A stretch of DNA of 64,000 nt from Candidatus Eisenbacteria bacterium (GCA_018831195.1 JAHJDP010000002.1:1-64000); one strand, 5' to 3'; positions 19,701-28,533 are shown, numbered from the stretch's first letter. Made by a program: numbers and translations. The notes: generated by a model from the sequence alone, not told the origin.

Positions 19701-21687
19701 CCCCGGCCGATCTCTTCTCGATGGCGCTCTGGATGGAAGCAAGACAGGAAGGTTTTATGGCGAACGCGGCGGGCGGTATCTCGCCATTTTGGAAACGGTC
19801 GGAAAAGAAAGGGGCATTGACTATACGGCTCCGTTTAATGCCCTTTCTTCCGAGGCTCTGGAAATCGCTCTCTATGGAACCGGCGCGACGGTATGGAATG
19901 TCGTCTGGAAATTTAACAGGAAGGGCCGCATAGGTGAGCACGCTTGGGATACGCCCTGGCTCGGCTTCTGTACATACGTAGAGCAGGAATACGCGCGGGT
20001 GCACGCCGATCATCGCGGTGAACAGATGTTGCCCCTCATGAAGGATATTTTATGTCCAACCTGCCAAGGCAAAAGATTGTCCCCGGAAATTCTGAAAGTT
20101 GAATTTGCCGGGAGAAATATATCCGAGCTCTGCGCGATGACTGTGACCGGTACAATTTCCTTTTTGAAAGACCTCGCGGCAGAACCGGCGGCGCATTCTG
20201 TCACCAATAGACAGATGCTCATCACGGAAGAGATTCGTCGAGAGATCGCTGAGCGGCTCGAACCTATAAATCAGGTAGGTCTTGGATATCTGACCCTTGA
20301 TAGAAAAACCTCGTCCCTTTCCGGCGGGGAACTGCAGCGGCTGTTGCTGGCAACCCAGCTTCGGAGCGGCCTTTGCCGGGTCACCTATGTCCTGGATGAG
20401 CCGACGGTTGGGCTGCATGAACGCGACACACAAAAACTCCTTGGCGTATTGAAGCGTCTGCGCGATGAAGGGAACACGGTCCTGATCGTCGAGCATGACG
20501 AGCAGGTTATCCGGTCGGCTGATCACATTATAGATATGGGGCCGGGCGCCGGCTCGCTGGGAGGTCATATCGTCGCGGCGGGGGATCTCCCTTCGATCGA
20601 ATCACATCCAAATTCTTTGACGGGGAGATATCTTTCCGGGAAGAAAAAAATAGGCAGGCTTGCTAAAAAGCATGCGTTGGAAGAGGGGTTCGAGATTAAG
20701 GGCGCCCATGCCAACAATCTAAAAAATATCGATGTCAAGATTCCGAAAAGCTGTGTTATCGCAATTACCGGGGTCTCTGGAAGTGGAAAATCGAGTTTGG
20801 CCTTCGATGTGATCACCGAATCGTTTATCAGAAATCGGCCTGTTAAATGCCAGGGGTACGAAGGTTTTGATCAATTCGCCCGGATCATCGGCATCGATCA
20901 AACGCCTATCGGAATCTCCCCCCTCAGCAATCCGGCAACCTATTGCGGGCTCTTCGACAAAATTAGAGAACTCTTTGCTCAAACAGAGCCCTCAAGGAAT
21001 CTGGGTTATAAAAAGGGACATTTTTCATTCAATTCCAAGGGCGGTCGCTGCGAGATCTGTCGGGGCATGGGGCATCAGAAAATTGAGATGGGATTTTTAT
21101 CCGATATCTGGGTCCCGTGCGAGGACTGCGGCGGGCAGCGCTATAATAGAGAGACATTAGAAATCCGTTACAGGAACAGAAATATTTTCGAGGTATTACA
21201 AACAACGATCGATGAAGCGAAGGAAATATTCTTCGACTCCCCGGGCCTGAAATTGCCGCTCGACATTCTCGATTCGGTGGGGCTTGGATATCTCACCCTT
21301 GGCCAGCCTTCGAATACCCTTTCGGGTGGCGAAGCCCAACGGCTGAAACTGGCGACGGAATTGATAAAGTCCACGGTGAGCCGATCCGCAAATAATGGCG
21401 GGGATAACATCTACATTTTCGATGAGCCGACAACAGGACTTCATTTTCAGGATGTCGACCGCCTGGTCGGGATATTCAGCGAACTTGCCGCCAAAGGACA
21501 CACGGTCCTGATCGTCGAGCACAACATGGATATCATCAGAAACGCCGACTGGATTATCGACCTCGGCCCGGAAGGCGGCGATGGCGGCGGCGCGATCGTC
21601 GTTAGTGGAACTGTTGATGAAGTGATGTCGTGTGATGAATCGTGGACAGGGTGGGCCCTGAGAGAAGGATCGGTTAGACGCGGCTAA
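16738..21687 (+). CDS. uvrA: Tandem UvrA-like protein with four ABC ATPase domains
   Basis: UvrA normally has two nucleotide-binding domains in about 940 residues. This 1649-residue protein carries four. Walker A motifs lie at 31-38, 509-516, 860-867 and 1345-1352; signature motifs at 354-361 (LSAGEAQR), 695-702, 1194-1201 (LSGGELQR) and 1528-1535; and CxxC zinc pairs at 136/139, 275/278, 605/608, 628/631, 968/971, 1106/1109, 1438/1441 and 1461/1464. A charged linker (about 800-832) joins the halves. In both halves about 115 residues between Walker A and the zinc pair are missing, the place of the UvrB-binding module and the first CxxC pair, so each half is UvrA2-like. Walker B of domain 2 reads LNEP instead of LDEP. 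The gene overlaps the convergent 21674 gene by 14 bases. Confidence 0.9.
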   Translation: MKKLTIRSAREHNLKSVDVDIPHDSLVVITGVSGSGKSSLAFDTIYREGQRRYLSSLSSYARQYLGKLGKPDFERIDGLSPAISLDQKTVVRNPRSTVGTLSGITDILRLLFSRLGDCEPGTSSSSFSFNSPKGACPVCKGLGVEDRIIPDLLVLDNTKTIREGALVLTTPTGYLVYSQVTLDVLNTVCRAHGFSIDIPWKDLTDDQLHVILNGSDKIKIPYGKHPLESRLKWAAFTAKPREEGYYKGILPVMEDILKRDRNNNILRFVRSVKCRGCGGRRLNVDVLKITCFGRNIAALSALTIDELHSYFAQIKLSEKESPIGRPLVEQLLERSGMLRRLRLGYLTVDRESTTLSAGEAQRIRLTSIVGSRLQGILYILDEPSVGLHPVDHQSLLEILKQLRDSGNTVLVVEHDEETMRHADWLIDIGPRAGSLGGEILFEGAPKNIPAKIAASKSETLPYLLGAKQITIPDKVRTGAGEIKILGAGEFNLKNIDVRFKTAAFNVVTGVSGAGKSTLVNRTLAFKLKECAGEAAVKYHHIEGLEQIDKLIEIDQAPIGRTPRSNPATYTKLFDLIRDLFSRQSAAKELGFDKGRFSFNVKGGRCERCQGAGVQQIGMHFLNDVSVTCEECGGKRFDESTLSVLYRGKNIHDVLEMPVEEAARFFVDAERIMHYLDTLLDVGLGYIKLGQPSTTLSGGEAQRIKLAAQLARPATGRTLYILNEPTTGLHSADIVVLLKAINRLIDAGNTVIAIEHNIDFIKSADWAVDLGPGSGKEGGRVVFMGLPMEMADSKESLTGRALKESGSRRPIQEGTDDGKTDGRGRTGAGPKKNMEIRGAAAHNLQSIDVDIPHEKLTVITGVSGSGKSSLAFDTVYAQCRRKFSESLSTQARRYLTKLPTPPVEETLGLNAAIAIQQQRGRDNPRSIIATVTEIYDVYRLLFSRAGMACGTSTDFPAGAFSFNHHLGSCMECRGLGVKIGCSPEALVSHPGRSLLDGALDGSKTGRFYGERGGRYLAILETVGKERGIDYTAPFNALSSEALEIALYGTGATVWNVVWKFNRKGRIGEHAWDTPWLGFCTYVEQEYARVHADHRGEQMLPLMKDILCPTCQGKRLSPEILKVEFAGRNISELCAMTVTGTISFLKDLAAEPAAHSVTNRQMLITEEIRREIAERLEPINQVGLGYLTLDRKTSSLSGGELQRLLLATQLRSGLCRVTYVLDEPTVGLHERDTQKLLGVLKRLRDEGNTVLIVEHDEQVIRSADHIIDMGPGAGSLGGHIVAAGDLPSIESHPNSLTGRYLSGKKKIGRLAKKHALEEGFEIKGAHANNLKNIDVKIPKSCVIAITGVSGSGKSSLAFDVITESFIRNRPVKCQGYEGFDQFARIIGIDQTPIGISPLSNPATYCGLFDKIRELFAQTEPSRNLGYKKGHFSFNSKGGRCEICRGMGHQKIEMGFLSDIWVPCEDCGGQRYNRETLEIRYRNRNIFEVLQTTIDEAKEIFFDSPGLKLPLDILDSVGLGYLTLGQPSNTLSGGEAQRLKLATELIKSTVSRSANNGGDNIYIFDEPTTGLHFQDVDRLVGIFSELAAKGHTVLIVEHNMDIIRNADWIIDLGPEGGDGGGAIVVSGTVDEVMSCDESWTGWALREGSVRRG

Positions 21688-22087
21688 TCGATATGGGATT
21701 CCTCAGAAGCTCATCCAGCCGGCTCGGAACGGCAATCGCCCGAAGGATGTTGCCGTAACTTCTGTTCGTCGTGGGCGCCACCGACTTTGCCATAACGATC
21801 GGTATGTCGCGCGTTGCCCGGAGCATAAAGGCCATCCCAAAATCGAAGGTGCTCCCTCGGCTGGATGGATCCCAGATAACATGCACCTCTTTGCAAGCGA
21901 ACATTGCCTGCCGGTGTGTTGAATTCAGCGTGAGTCCGACGCCATCATCGGTCTGATCCACGTCACGCGGCGGATAGTGAACAGAAACCCCGCGCTTTTC
22001 CAACGCTTCGACATACAGATCCGCAAAACGTCGCTGTTCCTCGGTGACGTTGCGTACCGGACAGATCAAATAGATATCTTTCATCAC
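21674..22087 (-). CDS. Nucleoside 2-deoxyribosyltransferase-like small protein
   Basis: This 137-residue alpha/beta protein opens with IYLICPVRNVTEEQRRFADLYVEALEKRG and contains HVIWDPSSRGSTFDFGMAF. The pattern recalls the nucleoside deoxyribosyltransferase/TIR-like fold (hydrophobic strand, acidic helix, D-x-x-S-x-G-x-x-x-D-x-G loop). I cannot assign an activity. Its start overlaps the LysR stop by four bases (coupled translation), and its 3' end overlaps the convergent UvrA-like gene by 14 bases. Confidence 0.65.
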   Translation of the reverse strand: MMKDIYLICPVRNVTEEQRRFADLYVEALEKRGVSVHYPPRDVDQTDDGVGLTLNSTHRQAMFACKEVHVIWDPSSRGSTFDFGMAFMLRATRDIPIVMAKSVAPTTNRSYGNILRAIAVPSRLDELLRNPISISRV

Positions 22088-22971
22088 AGCTTCCCTTCTT
22101 TCCTCGCCAATTCCAAAAACCTCTCAAGCACAGGATCCGCCGTCCCTGGTACCCAGACCATACGAATCTCCATTGGCGGCCACCCGGCATCCATCGGCAG
22201 GGTCACAATGCCCGGCACCGGCGTTCCGAGATACGACGGACAGATCGGCGTTACACCCAATCCCTCGGCGACAAGCGACAAGGCCGCATGCTTGCCGTAA
22301 ACCGAATAATCCAGCAAGGGCTCGAAACCGGCCTGCCGGCAACTCCCGACGATGGCATCATAGACCCGTGGCTGCACCGGCCGCGGCGGGAGGATCAGGT
22401 TCACGTCCCTTAGGTCCTGAACGGTGATGCGCTTGCGCCGAGCCAGCGCATGATGCCGCGGCACCGCGAGGTGATAGGGCTCGGAAATCACCGGCAGGCT
22501 TTCGAGATCCGACAGATCCTGTCCGCATGTCTGAATAAAACCAACTTGAATGCCGCCCCTCTGCAGTTCCCTCAACTGTTCATTGGTGCCCATCTCATGC
22601 AGAGAGAGCCGGATATCGGGATGTCGCTCCCTGTATCCCCTTGCTAATCTTCCTATTAGGAGATCGAGCGCGATCGGGACCAATCCAATCGCCAACGTTC
22701 CCATCTCGCTCGTATCGGCCCGGCGGCACAGCGCCGCCGCCATCTCCACCCGATCCAGAATAGGCTGCGCCTCTTTGAGCAGAACCGCCCCGGCCGGTGT
22801 CAGCTTGACCGAGCGTTTCGTGCGCTCGAATAGCCGAACCTGCAGATCCTGCTCCAAGCGTTGAATCTGTAAACTCAAGGGAGGCTGGGTCATATGTAGA
22901 CGCTGGGCAGCCTTCGAGAAGTGAAGCTCCTCGGCGACAGCGATGAAGTATTGGAGTTGTCTGAAGTCCAT
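22084..22971 (-). CDS. LysR-family transcriptional regulator
   Basis: The N-terminal winged helix-turn-helix (residues 1-60, with FSKAAQRLHMTQPPLSLQIQRLE) is followed by a periplasmic-binding-like effector domain (about 90-290). Effector-responsive regulators of this type usually autoregulate and control a divergent gene. Here the divergent gene encodes a secreted esterase, with a LysR box in the shared region. A four-base overlap links it to the NDT-like gene downstream. The effector is unknown. Confidence 0.93.
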   Translation of the reverse strand: MDFRQLQYFIAVAEELHFSKAAQRLHMTQPPLSLQIQRLEQDLQVRLFERTKRSVKLTPAGAVLLKEAQPILDRVEMAAALCRRADTSEMGTLAIGLVPIALDLLIGRLARGYRERHPDIRLSLHEMGTNEQLRELQRGGIQVGFIQTCGQDLSDLESLPVISEPYHLAVPRHHALARRKRITVQDLRDVNLILPPRPVQPRVYDAIVGSCRQAGFEPLLDYSVYGKHAALSLVAEGLGVTPICPSYLGTPVPGIVTLPMDAGWPPMEIRMVWVPGTADPVLERFLELARKEGKL

Positions 22972-22976
22972 ACGAT

Positions 22977-22995
22977 TAATATGTTATCGCTATTA
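22977..22995. promoter_or_regulatory. LysR-type box TAAT-N11-ATTA
   Basis: TAAT (22977-22980), eleven bases, then ATTA (22992-22995) form the dyad of the T-N11-A recognition pattern of LysR regulators. It begins six bases upstream of the lysR-type start codon and about 80 bases from the divergent esterase start, fitting autoregulation with divergent control. Confidence 0.55.
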
Positions 22996-23077
22996 TTTGC
23001 GTGTCAAGTAATATGAGACAGATCTTATTTGGCGACGTACAATGAGTTCATAAGGTATCTGGAAACCGGAGATGTAT

Positions 23078-24103
23078 ATGGTCAGAACTCTTTTCGTCCT
23101 GCTTTTTCTATGCGCCTCGGCCAACCTCTCCCCGGCCCAGGCCGGCGACGCCGCTCCGGCTTTCGCCGATTACGCCTCTATGCGCGCCCACTTGACGACC
23201 CTTTTCGGTGCGGCGCGCTACGCCGAAGCGGCCGCCATGTTATCGGCCCACCTCGATCGCTTCCCCGATCACTTGGAGGCCAATGCTTTCAATCTGGCGA
23301 TTGTTGACATCTTGAGCGGCGATCACGACGCGGCTGTTGCCGCCCTGAATCGGGCCGCCGACGAGGGCATCTGGTTCGGCAAATACAGTATCGAAAGTGA
23401 GTATTTCGCGCCGGTGTTCGATCTACCCGCATTTAAGACCTTTCTCGCCCGCAATAACGCGATGCGGGAGTCAGCCGCACCGGGGACGATGCAATATGAA
23501 GTTGTTTTCCCCGAAAATTACGATCCCTCCAAACGTTGGCCCTTGTTTATGGCCTTTCACGGCGGTGACGGAAACATCGAAGAGTTCAGCGCCGCTTGGC
23601 ACTCCCCTCGCTTGCAGCGTGAGTTTGTGCTGGCTTATGTACAATCCTCGGTAGCGAGTAACATGAAAGGATTCAGTTGGTATATACCCGGTGAGATTCG
23701 CTCCGACATTCTATCCGCATATCACCAGATCCAAGCCGGCTGCCCGATCGACCCGGAGCAGATCTACATCGGGGGATTCTCTGCCGGAGCGACCGCCACC
23801 TTCTGTATGGCTTTCGACAGCGATCTGCCGGTCAGTGGATATATCTGCTTGGGCCCTCCATACCCGCCTCAGATTCTGACGCCGGAGAATATAAAAAGCA
23901 GTGCGGATAAAAAAATGCGGGGCTGTTTCATTGTCGGTGAGAACGATCGGTTTTTTAATGACGCCGCTTCCATGGCGGCAACCCTCGATTCCCTCGGGCA
24001 GGCGATCGATATGATCATCCTGCCCGGCGTTGATCACGGCTATCCGGAAGATCTACCGGCGCGGATCGATGAGGCCCTGGGTCGTATCCTGCTGAAGAAT
24101 TGA
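23078..24103 (+). CDS. Secreted alpha/beta-hydrolase (esterase/phospholipase-like)
   Basis: A signal peptide (VRTLFVLLFLCASANLSPAQA) is followed by a tetratricopeptide-like helical segment (about residues 30-120) and an alpha/beta-hydrolase domain. The nucleophile elbow is GGFSAGATATF, an acidic residue is in VGENDRFF, and the catalytic histidine is in GVDHGYPED. It is likely a periplasmic or surface esterase. I prefer the ATG at 23078 because GGAG is then six bases upstream. The ATG at 23072 abuts the same motif. It is divergent from the LysR gene and probably its target. Confidence 0.85.
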   Translation: MVRTLFVLLFLCASANLSPAQAGDAAPAFADYASMRAHLTTLFGAARYAEAAAMLSAHLDRFPDHLEANAFNLAIVDILSGDHDAAVAALNRAADEGIWFGKYSIESEYFAPVFDLPAFKTFLARNNAMRESAAPGTMQYEVVFPENYDPSKRWPLFMAFHGGDGNIEEFSAAWHSPRLQREFVLAYVQSSVASNMKGFSWYIPGEIRSDILSAYHQIQAGCPIDPEQIYIGGFSAGATATFCMAFDSDLPVSGYICLGPPYPPQILTPENIKSSADKKMRGCFIVGENDRFFNDAASMAATLDSLGQAIDMIILPGVDHGYPEDLPARIDEALGRILLKN

Positions 24104-24128
24104 TGAGCCGCTCCCTCACACCTGAACC

Positions 24129-24355
24129 CTATCTTCTCAAGGACACGAAGGATGCCTGGTGGTCGTTACAAACCGTTGCCTGCAGTCTGTGAGCATCCGC
24201 TTTAACATAGAGGAAACGAACGACCGCTCCCAGCACCTCGGTCATGATGCCCTTATTCCAGAAATCGACATCGAGGTGATATCCAATCATGCCCAATATT
24301 GTCGTATGTACGCATACTTGATATGCCCGATAAGGCGGTCTTGATTCCGCAAAAA
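24129..24355 (-). pseudogene. Remnant of a GNAT acetyltransferase
   Basis: A 53-residue minus-strand frame (24129-24290) reads IGYHLDVDFWNKGIMTEVLG followed by LYVKADAHRLQATVCNDHQASF, which matches the acetyl-CoA-binding and C-terminal strands of the RimJ/RimL-type GNAT family. A neighbouring frame just upstream (to about 24355) reads DRLIGHIKYAYIRQYW, also typical of the family, and is then stopped. The rest of the gene is absent, so I read it as decayed. The remaining bases up to 24464 hold nothing I can identify. Confidence 0.6.
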
Positions 24356-24464
24356 AAACCCCAGGGAATATCCTCCTTTGCCAAGAACCACTCGTGCCAC
24401 TAAAACAATCTGAGCAGCCGAAAACGGGCCAAAACTTTTTTGCTGGTTTATCGTTATACGTCTT

Positions 24465-25232
24465 CTAGAATTTCATGCAGGCTTCAACTGACAGCCAGAA
24501 CAACTGTTCAGGAAAAGACCTGCGCTCCTTCATCTGCCGGGGATCCCATTCACTACCGCTGACATCATCTCCGGCGGCCAGCAATTGCCCGAATCGGACC
24601 CCCCGGAAGGCTGCGACGGCCAGGAATGCGGCGCATTCCATCTCAACGGTCAGACACCCTTCCGATCTCCGCTTCATGATCCGCTTCTTCGTTTCCCGGA
24701 AGATGGCGTCAGTTGTCCATGTCTTACCAATCTGATACTTAACACCCCGGCTCTCCAGCACCGTTTGAAGTGATTTCACCACCTCCGGCTCCACCGCAAT
24801 TTCCCGGCCGGGTGTAAGATAGTGGTATGACGTGCCCTCATCTCGAACCGCACCACTTGGCACAACCACGGTGTCCTTGGCGAGGGCGGAATCCAAAACG
24901 CCGGCCGCGCCGCAGGCCATAAACTTCCGGCACCCGAAGGCAATGAGCGCCTCAAATACCGCGGCGGCCAACGGGGCGCCAAGGCCGGGGTGGGCCACCG
25001 CTACATCCTTGCCTTCATAGGTCATGCGATAGACCGGCATGGGCCCCATGGAGGTCCGAATGTCGTCTATATGTGTCAGAAGATCCGTTTTCTTTAAAGC
25101 CTTGATGACCTGGTCGTAAATGGGCATAACACAATGTTCCGGCATTCCGTCCACCGGTTTTAACATCTTGGATGGTTCAATGATCGCATCCCGGCTATCG
25201 TCAAACTCCAGAATCGGATACTCGGCGCTCAT
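24465..25232 (-). CDS. Nucleoside phosphorylase (uridine phosphorylase type)
   Basis: The protein belongs to the PNP/UDP phosphorylase fold that cleaves nucleosides with phosphate in salvage. Typical segments are VAVAHPGLGAPLAAAVFEALIAFG (phosphate and ribose site), FMACGAAGVL, and the C-terminal CLTVEMECAAFLAVAA (the ME-x-A ribose-binding motif). The start at 25232 follows GAGGGAAA. A longer frame from 25280 has no support. It is monocistronic or trails the beta-helix gene 166 bases upstream. Confidence 0.85.
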   Translation of the reverse strand: MSAEYPILEFDDSRDAIIEPSKMLKPVDGMPEHCVMPIYDQVIKALKKTDLLTHIDDIRTSMGPMPVYRMTYEGKDVAVAHPGLGAPLAAAVFEALIAFGCRKFMACGAAGVLDSALAKDTVVVPSGAVRDEGTSYHYLTPGREIAVEPEVVKSLQTVLESRGVKYQIGKTWTTDAIFRETKKRIMKRRSEGCLTVEMECAAFLAVAAFRGVRFGQLLAAGDDVSGSEWDPRQMKERRSFPEQLFWLSVEACMKF

Positions 25233-25262
25233 TTTCCCTCTCAAATTGGAATATGTAGAAGC

Positions 25263-25278
25263 GGGGGCCGAAGCCCCC
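25263..25278 (-). terminator. GC hairpin with TTCG loop, possible terminator
   Basis: On the minus strand a perfect stem GGGGGC-TTCG-GCCCCC lies 120 bases after the beta-helix gene stop and 30 bases before the phosphorylase start. It lacks a clear T-run, so it may instead be a 5' leader hairpin or processing site. Confidence 0.35.
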
Positions 25279-25398
25279 ACGTTGCGAGGTCATTATCATT
25301 CTTGCAGCGTCGCGTGTCGATCACAAAGGGACAACAACAGGCGTATGCGATCAGGCTCGCTTCATCACGGTCCATCAAACACGATCACGCAAGCAGGA

Positions 25399-28300
25399 TC
25401 ACTCGAGCAGGATCAACGGCCGCGTCTCGCTCCGTCCGAGTAGGTCCAGCCGGCAAAAATAGACGCCGGAAGTGACCCGGGCCCCCGCCAGATTCCGCCC
25501 ATCCCAAGCAACCGAGTGAATACCGGCGGATTGCTCGGTATCGACGAGCCGCCGCACGAGCCGTCCGCCGGCATCATAGATGCTTAGGCTGACCGGCTCC
25601 CGTCCGCCCGATCCCGGTACCTGATAGGTCAGGGTCGTGGAGGACCGGAACGGGCTCGGTTGACCGGGGCTGAGGAGATGCCCGCCCCGTAATATGCCGG
25701 GTTCCTGATCCGTCGGATTCTCTACTGTCGAACTCCCGCTGCAGCCTTCCGGCCAGGCGCCGATCTGCCCGCACACCTGATTGTTCCATTCAGTACAAGG
25801 AGAGGTTTGATGTAATGTATAAGGCTCTTCCGGGTTCTGCTGCCCGCAGAAGAGGGGATCCTCGCTGATGTTGTCATCCATGCCGAGGAAGTCGGCGATC
25901 GCCCCCACCCAGTCGCCGCCGATGTTGCCGTAGAGATCACAGCAGGCCATACTCGGGACGGCCATGCTATTGGCGCAGTAAATCGCACCGCCGCTGAAGT
26001 TCGAGGCGATGATCGTGTTATCAATAACCGGGGTCGCGTATTCATAGCAGGCCAAGCCGCCGCCGGCAGTCGCCGTGTTGCCGACAAGGGTGCATGCGCT
26101 GATCAGCGGCATTGATTCCCAAAAGGTCATGGCACCGCCGGCATCGGCATCATTCCCCTCAAATGTGCACCGCAGCATATACAAATGGCAGTTGTTTCCA
26201 AAGAGGCCTCCGCCGGATGGAGCCGTGTTGAATTGGAACAGGCACTGGCTGATATCGGGAGAGGCATAGTTGCAGTAGAAGGCTCCACCGGCTTGCGAGG
26301 CTTGATTATCGTTAAACACGCAGGTATTGAAGTTTCCCGGAAACTGCCGAAGATAGCAGGCGCCACCATAAACGGCCGTGTTGTGCGACATGGTTGTGAT
26401 GCCGAAATCGAAGTAGGACTGATCCCAGGCGCAGACGCCGCCGCCATATTCGGCGGCATTGCCGGTCAAGAAACACATAAACGTAGTGGCATCGGCATCC
26501 TCTGCATAGATCGCGCCGCCGCGGGCGTTCCCGGTCAGGGCGCTATTGTTCTCCAGGGTGCACCGATCGAGGGTCAGGTAGGTCGATTCCCCCGATATAA
26601 AGATCCCCCCGCCCATCGTCGCCTCATTCCCCGTGAATGTGCAGTCCGTCAGTAATATCTCGGCGCCGGTATCGCCGTACAAACCGCCCCCGCCGCTTTC
26701 GGCTTCGCCGGTGGCGCGATTGTCACGGAACTCGCAATTGGTGAGGGCGGCTGAGGCATCAAGCCCGACCCGCAGTCCCCCCCCATAACTGCAGACATTG
26801 GAGAGGAACTCGCAACCGGTGAAGGTTGGGTAAGCGTCCTCCGATTCAACGTACACAGCGCCGCCGGAACCGCCGCCGCATGTATTTGAAGAAAATTCGC
26901 AGTTCAAAAAAGTCGTCTGCCCGAAGGCGAGAACCGCGGCGCCCGCCATAATGGCGGTGTTCCCTTGGAAAGTGCAATTTGTATAGGTTGTCGGCCAATT
27001 CTGGCACAACAGGGCGCCCCCCATCATGGAACTATTCCCAACCAGCCGGCAGTCGCTGGCCCAGACGCCTGAGAACTGATCGCCCGCGATGGCGCCTCCC
27101 ATCTGATCGGCGTGGTTATTGGAGAGAATGCAGTTGGCCAGCGTGGGATTGGCGCCGCCGGTGCAGCGTATGGCGCCGCCGGCCGATAATGTATATCCAT
27201 TGGATATCGTCACACCCCGGATGACGCTGGTACTGTCTTCATACATTTGGAATTGAAACCCGCGGTGCGAGGAGCCATAGCTCCCTTCGCAATCGATAAT
27301 ACAGGCGTTGGGATTGTCCGAAGCCGAGCGCACGGTGAGCCGCTTGCCGTAAAAATCGAGATCGCGGTTCCCGTCGCCTGTATAAGTTCCGTCACCCAGT
27401 TCTACAATGCCGCCCCAGACCGCCGCATCGATCGCCGCCTGGATCGTCGCGTAATCGCCGCCGCCGCCCGCCTCTACGGAGTAGACCATCGGCCCGCAGG
27501 AGACCGGAAAGCGCCCTATCAAACCGCAGGCGCTCTGCTCAGGAGCGCACGGCGAATTTTCATGCAGGCCGAAGGGCACAACCGATCCGCAATAGAGGGG
27601 ATCGGCGCAGATATTTCCCCATTGACCCAAATAGGGGGCCAGACCACCCACCCAATCACCGCCGCCGTTGCCGAAAAAGTCACAGCACTCCATATCGGCG
27701 TTCCCGCCGGTCCGCCAATAGACCGGCTGGTGGTCGCCGAAGGAGATGATCGTATGCTCCAAAAAGGCGGTACCGCTGACATCGACCAGGACCGACACGT
27801 CACGCGAGGTGCCGTTGATCGTGCATTGATTCATCCAGGTATCGCTCGTGTGGAGATAGAGGCAGGCGCCGCCATACCCGCTGTTGCCGCTGAACAGACA
27901 TTCGTTCAGACTCACCCACGAGAGATTGACGGCGCAGATGACCCCGCCGCGGCCGTCATTCTGGTCGAGATTTTCGTTGCCGGCAAAGAGGCACCCCGAA
28001 AATTCCATGGCCGAGTAGTCATCCATAAAAACCGCTCCGCCGTCATATTCGGCGCGATTGTTCCAGAAGATACAGTTCTCGAAATGAGTGTAACTCATGG
28101 TCGCGGCAATCGCGCCCCCGGAGTTGGTCCCGGTTACATACCCGTTCTTGATTGTTAAACCACGGATATAGGAACCGTCGGACGCGCTGTCCAAGATAAA
28201 ACCGCGATGCGGCGCGCCGGCGCTCCCCTGGCAATCGATCACGCAGAAGGCCGGATCACCACTCTGCGATTCGATGGTGATGATGAGATCACCGAGAGTG

Positions 28301-28506
28301 ATGTCCCGGTTCCCCGCGCCGGTGAACGTACCGTCGGGGAGCTGGATGACATCCTCATTTTCCGCTCCATCCAGCGCTGCTTGAAGGGTCGGATAGTCTC
28401 CCGTCCCGTCGGGGCGCACGGTGATCACCACGGCCGCCGCCGGGGCGATCAGCCAGAGGGTGAGAGCGATGCTGAGCCAAGCAGCGACGATAGGTCCGCG
28501 GTACAT
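25399..28506 (-). CDS. Secreted right-handed beta-helix protein with FlgD-like C-terminal domain
   Basis: The 1035-residue protein begins with a signal peptide and then shows two tandem parallel beta-helix regions, each introduced by the same strand-turn pattern (ITVRPDGTGDYPTLQAALDGA and VEAGGGGDYATIQAAIDAA). Coils repeat motifs such as GGAI, NN and C(T/E)F with regularly spaced small and hydrophobic residues and many Cys. The last 70 residues are an Ig-like FlgD/Por-type domain (LSIYDAGGRLVRRLV ... WDGRNLAGA). This is probably a large surface or secreted protein that binds polysaccharide. Enzymatic activity cannot be claimed because no lyase motif is visible. It ends the minus-strand block of secreted genes. 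Confidence 0.85.
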   Translation of the reverse strand: MYRGPIVAAWLSIALTLWLIAPAAAVVITVRPDGTGDYPTLQAALDGAENEDVIQLPDGTFTGAGNRDITLGDLIITIESQSGDPAFCVIDCQGSAGAPHRGFILDSASDGSYIRGLTIKNGYVTGTNSGGAIAATMSYTHFENCIFWNNRAEYDGGAVFMDDYSAMEFSGCLFAGNENLDQNDGRGGVICAVNLSWVSLNECLFSGNSGYGGACLYLHTSDTWMNQCTINGTSRDVSVLVDVSGTAFLEHTIISFGDHQPVYWRTGGNADMECCDFFGNGGGDWVGGLAPYLGQWGNICADPLYCGSVVPFGLHENSPCAPEQSACGLIGRFPVSCGPMVYSVEAGGGGDYATIQAAIDAAVWGGIVELGDGTYTGDGNRDLDFYGKRLTVRSASDNPNACIIDCEGSYGSSHRGFQFQMYEDSTSVIRGVTISNGYTLSAGGAIRCTGGANPTLANCILSNNHADQMGGAIAGDQFSGVWASDCRLVGNSSMMGGALLCQNWPTTYTNCTFQGNTAIMAGAAVLAFGQTTFLNCEFSSNTCGGGSGGAVYVESEDAYPTFTGCEFLSNVCSYGGGLRVGLDASAALTNCEFRDNRATGEAESGGGGLYGDTGAEILLTDCTFTGNEATMGGGIFISGESTYLTLDRCTLENNSALTGNARGGAIYAEDADATTFMCFLTGNAAEYGGGVCAWDQSYFDFGITTMSHNTAVYGGACYLRQFPGNFNTCVFNDNQASQAGGAFYCNYASPDISQCLFQFNTAPSGGGLFGNNCHLYMLRCTFEGNDADAGGAMTFWESMPLISACTLVGNTATAGGGLACYEYATPVIDNTIIASNFSGGAIYCANSMAVPSMACCDLYGNIGGDWVGAIADFLGMDDNISEDPLFCGQQNPEEPYTLHQTSPCTEWNNQVCGQIGAWPEGCSGSSTVENPTDQEPGILRGGHLLSPGQPSPFRSSTTLTYQVPGSGGREPVSLSIYDAGGRLVRRLVDTEQSAGIHSVAWDGRNLAGARVTSGVYFCRLDLLGRSETRPLILLE

Positions 28507-28533
28507 AACAACCTCCTATACATTAAGACAGGA

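Noticed and set aside
27247-28158. Long plus-strand frame of 303 codons inside the beta-helix gene
   Set aside because: It is a GC-skewed shadow of the minus-strand beta-helix gene, which has a signal peptide, family motifs and a good start; the antisense product has no recognisable domain.
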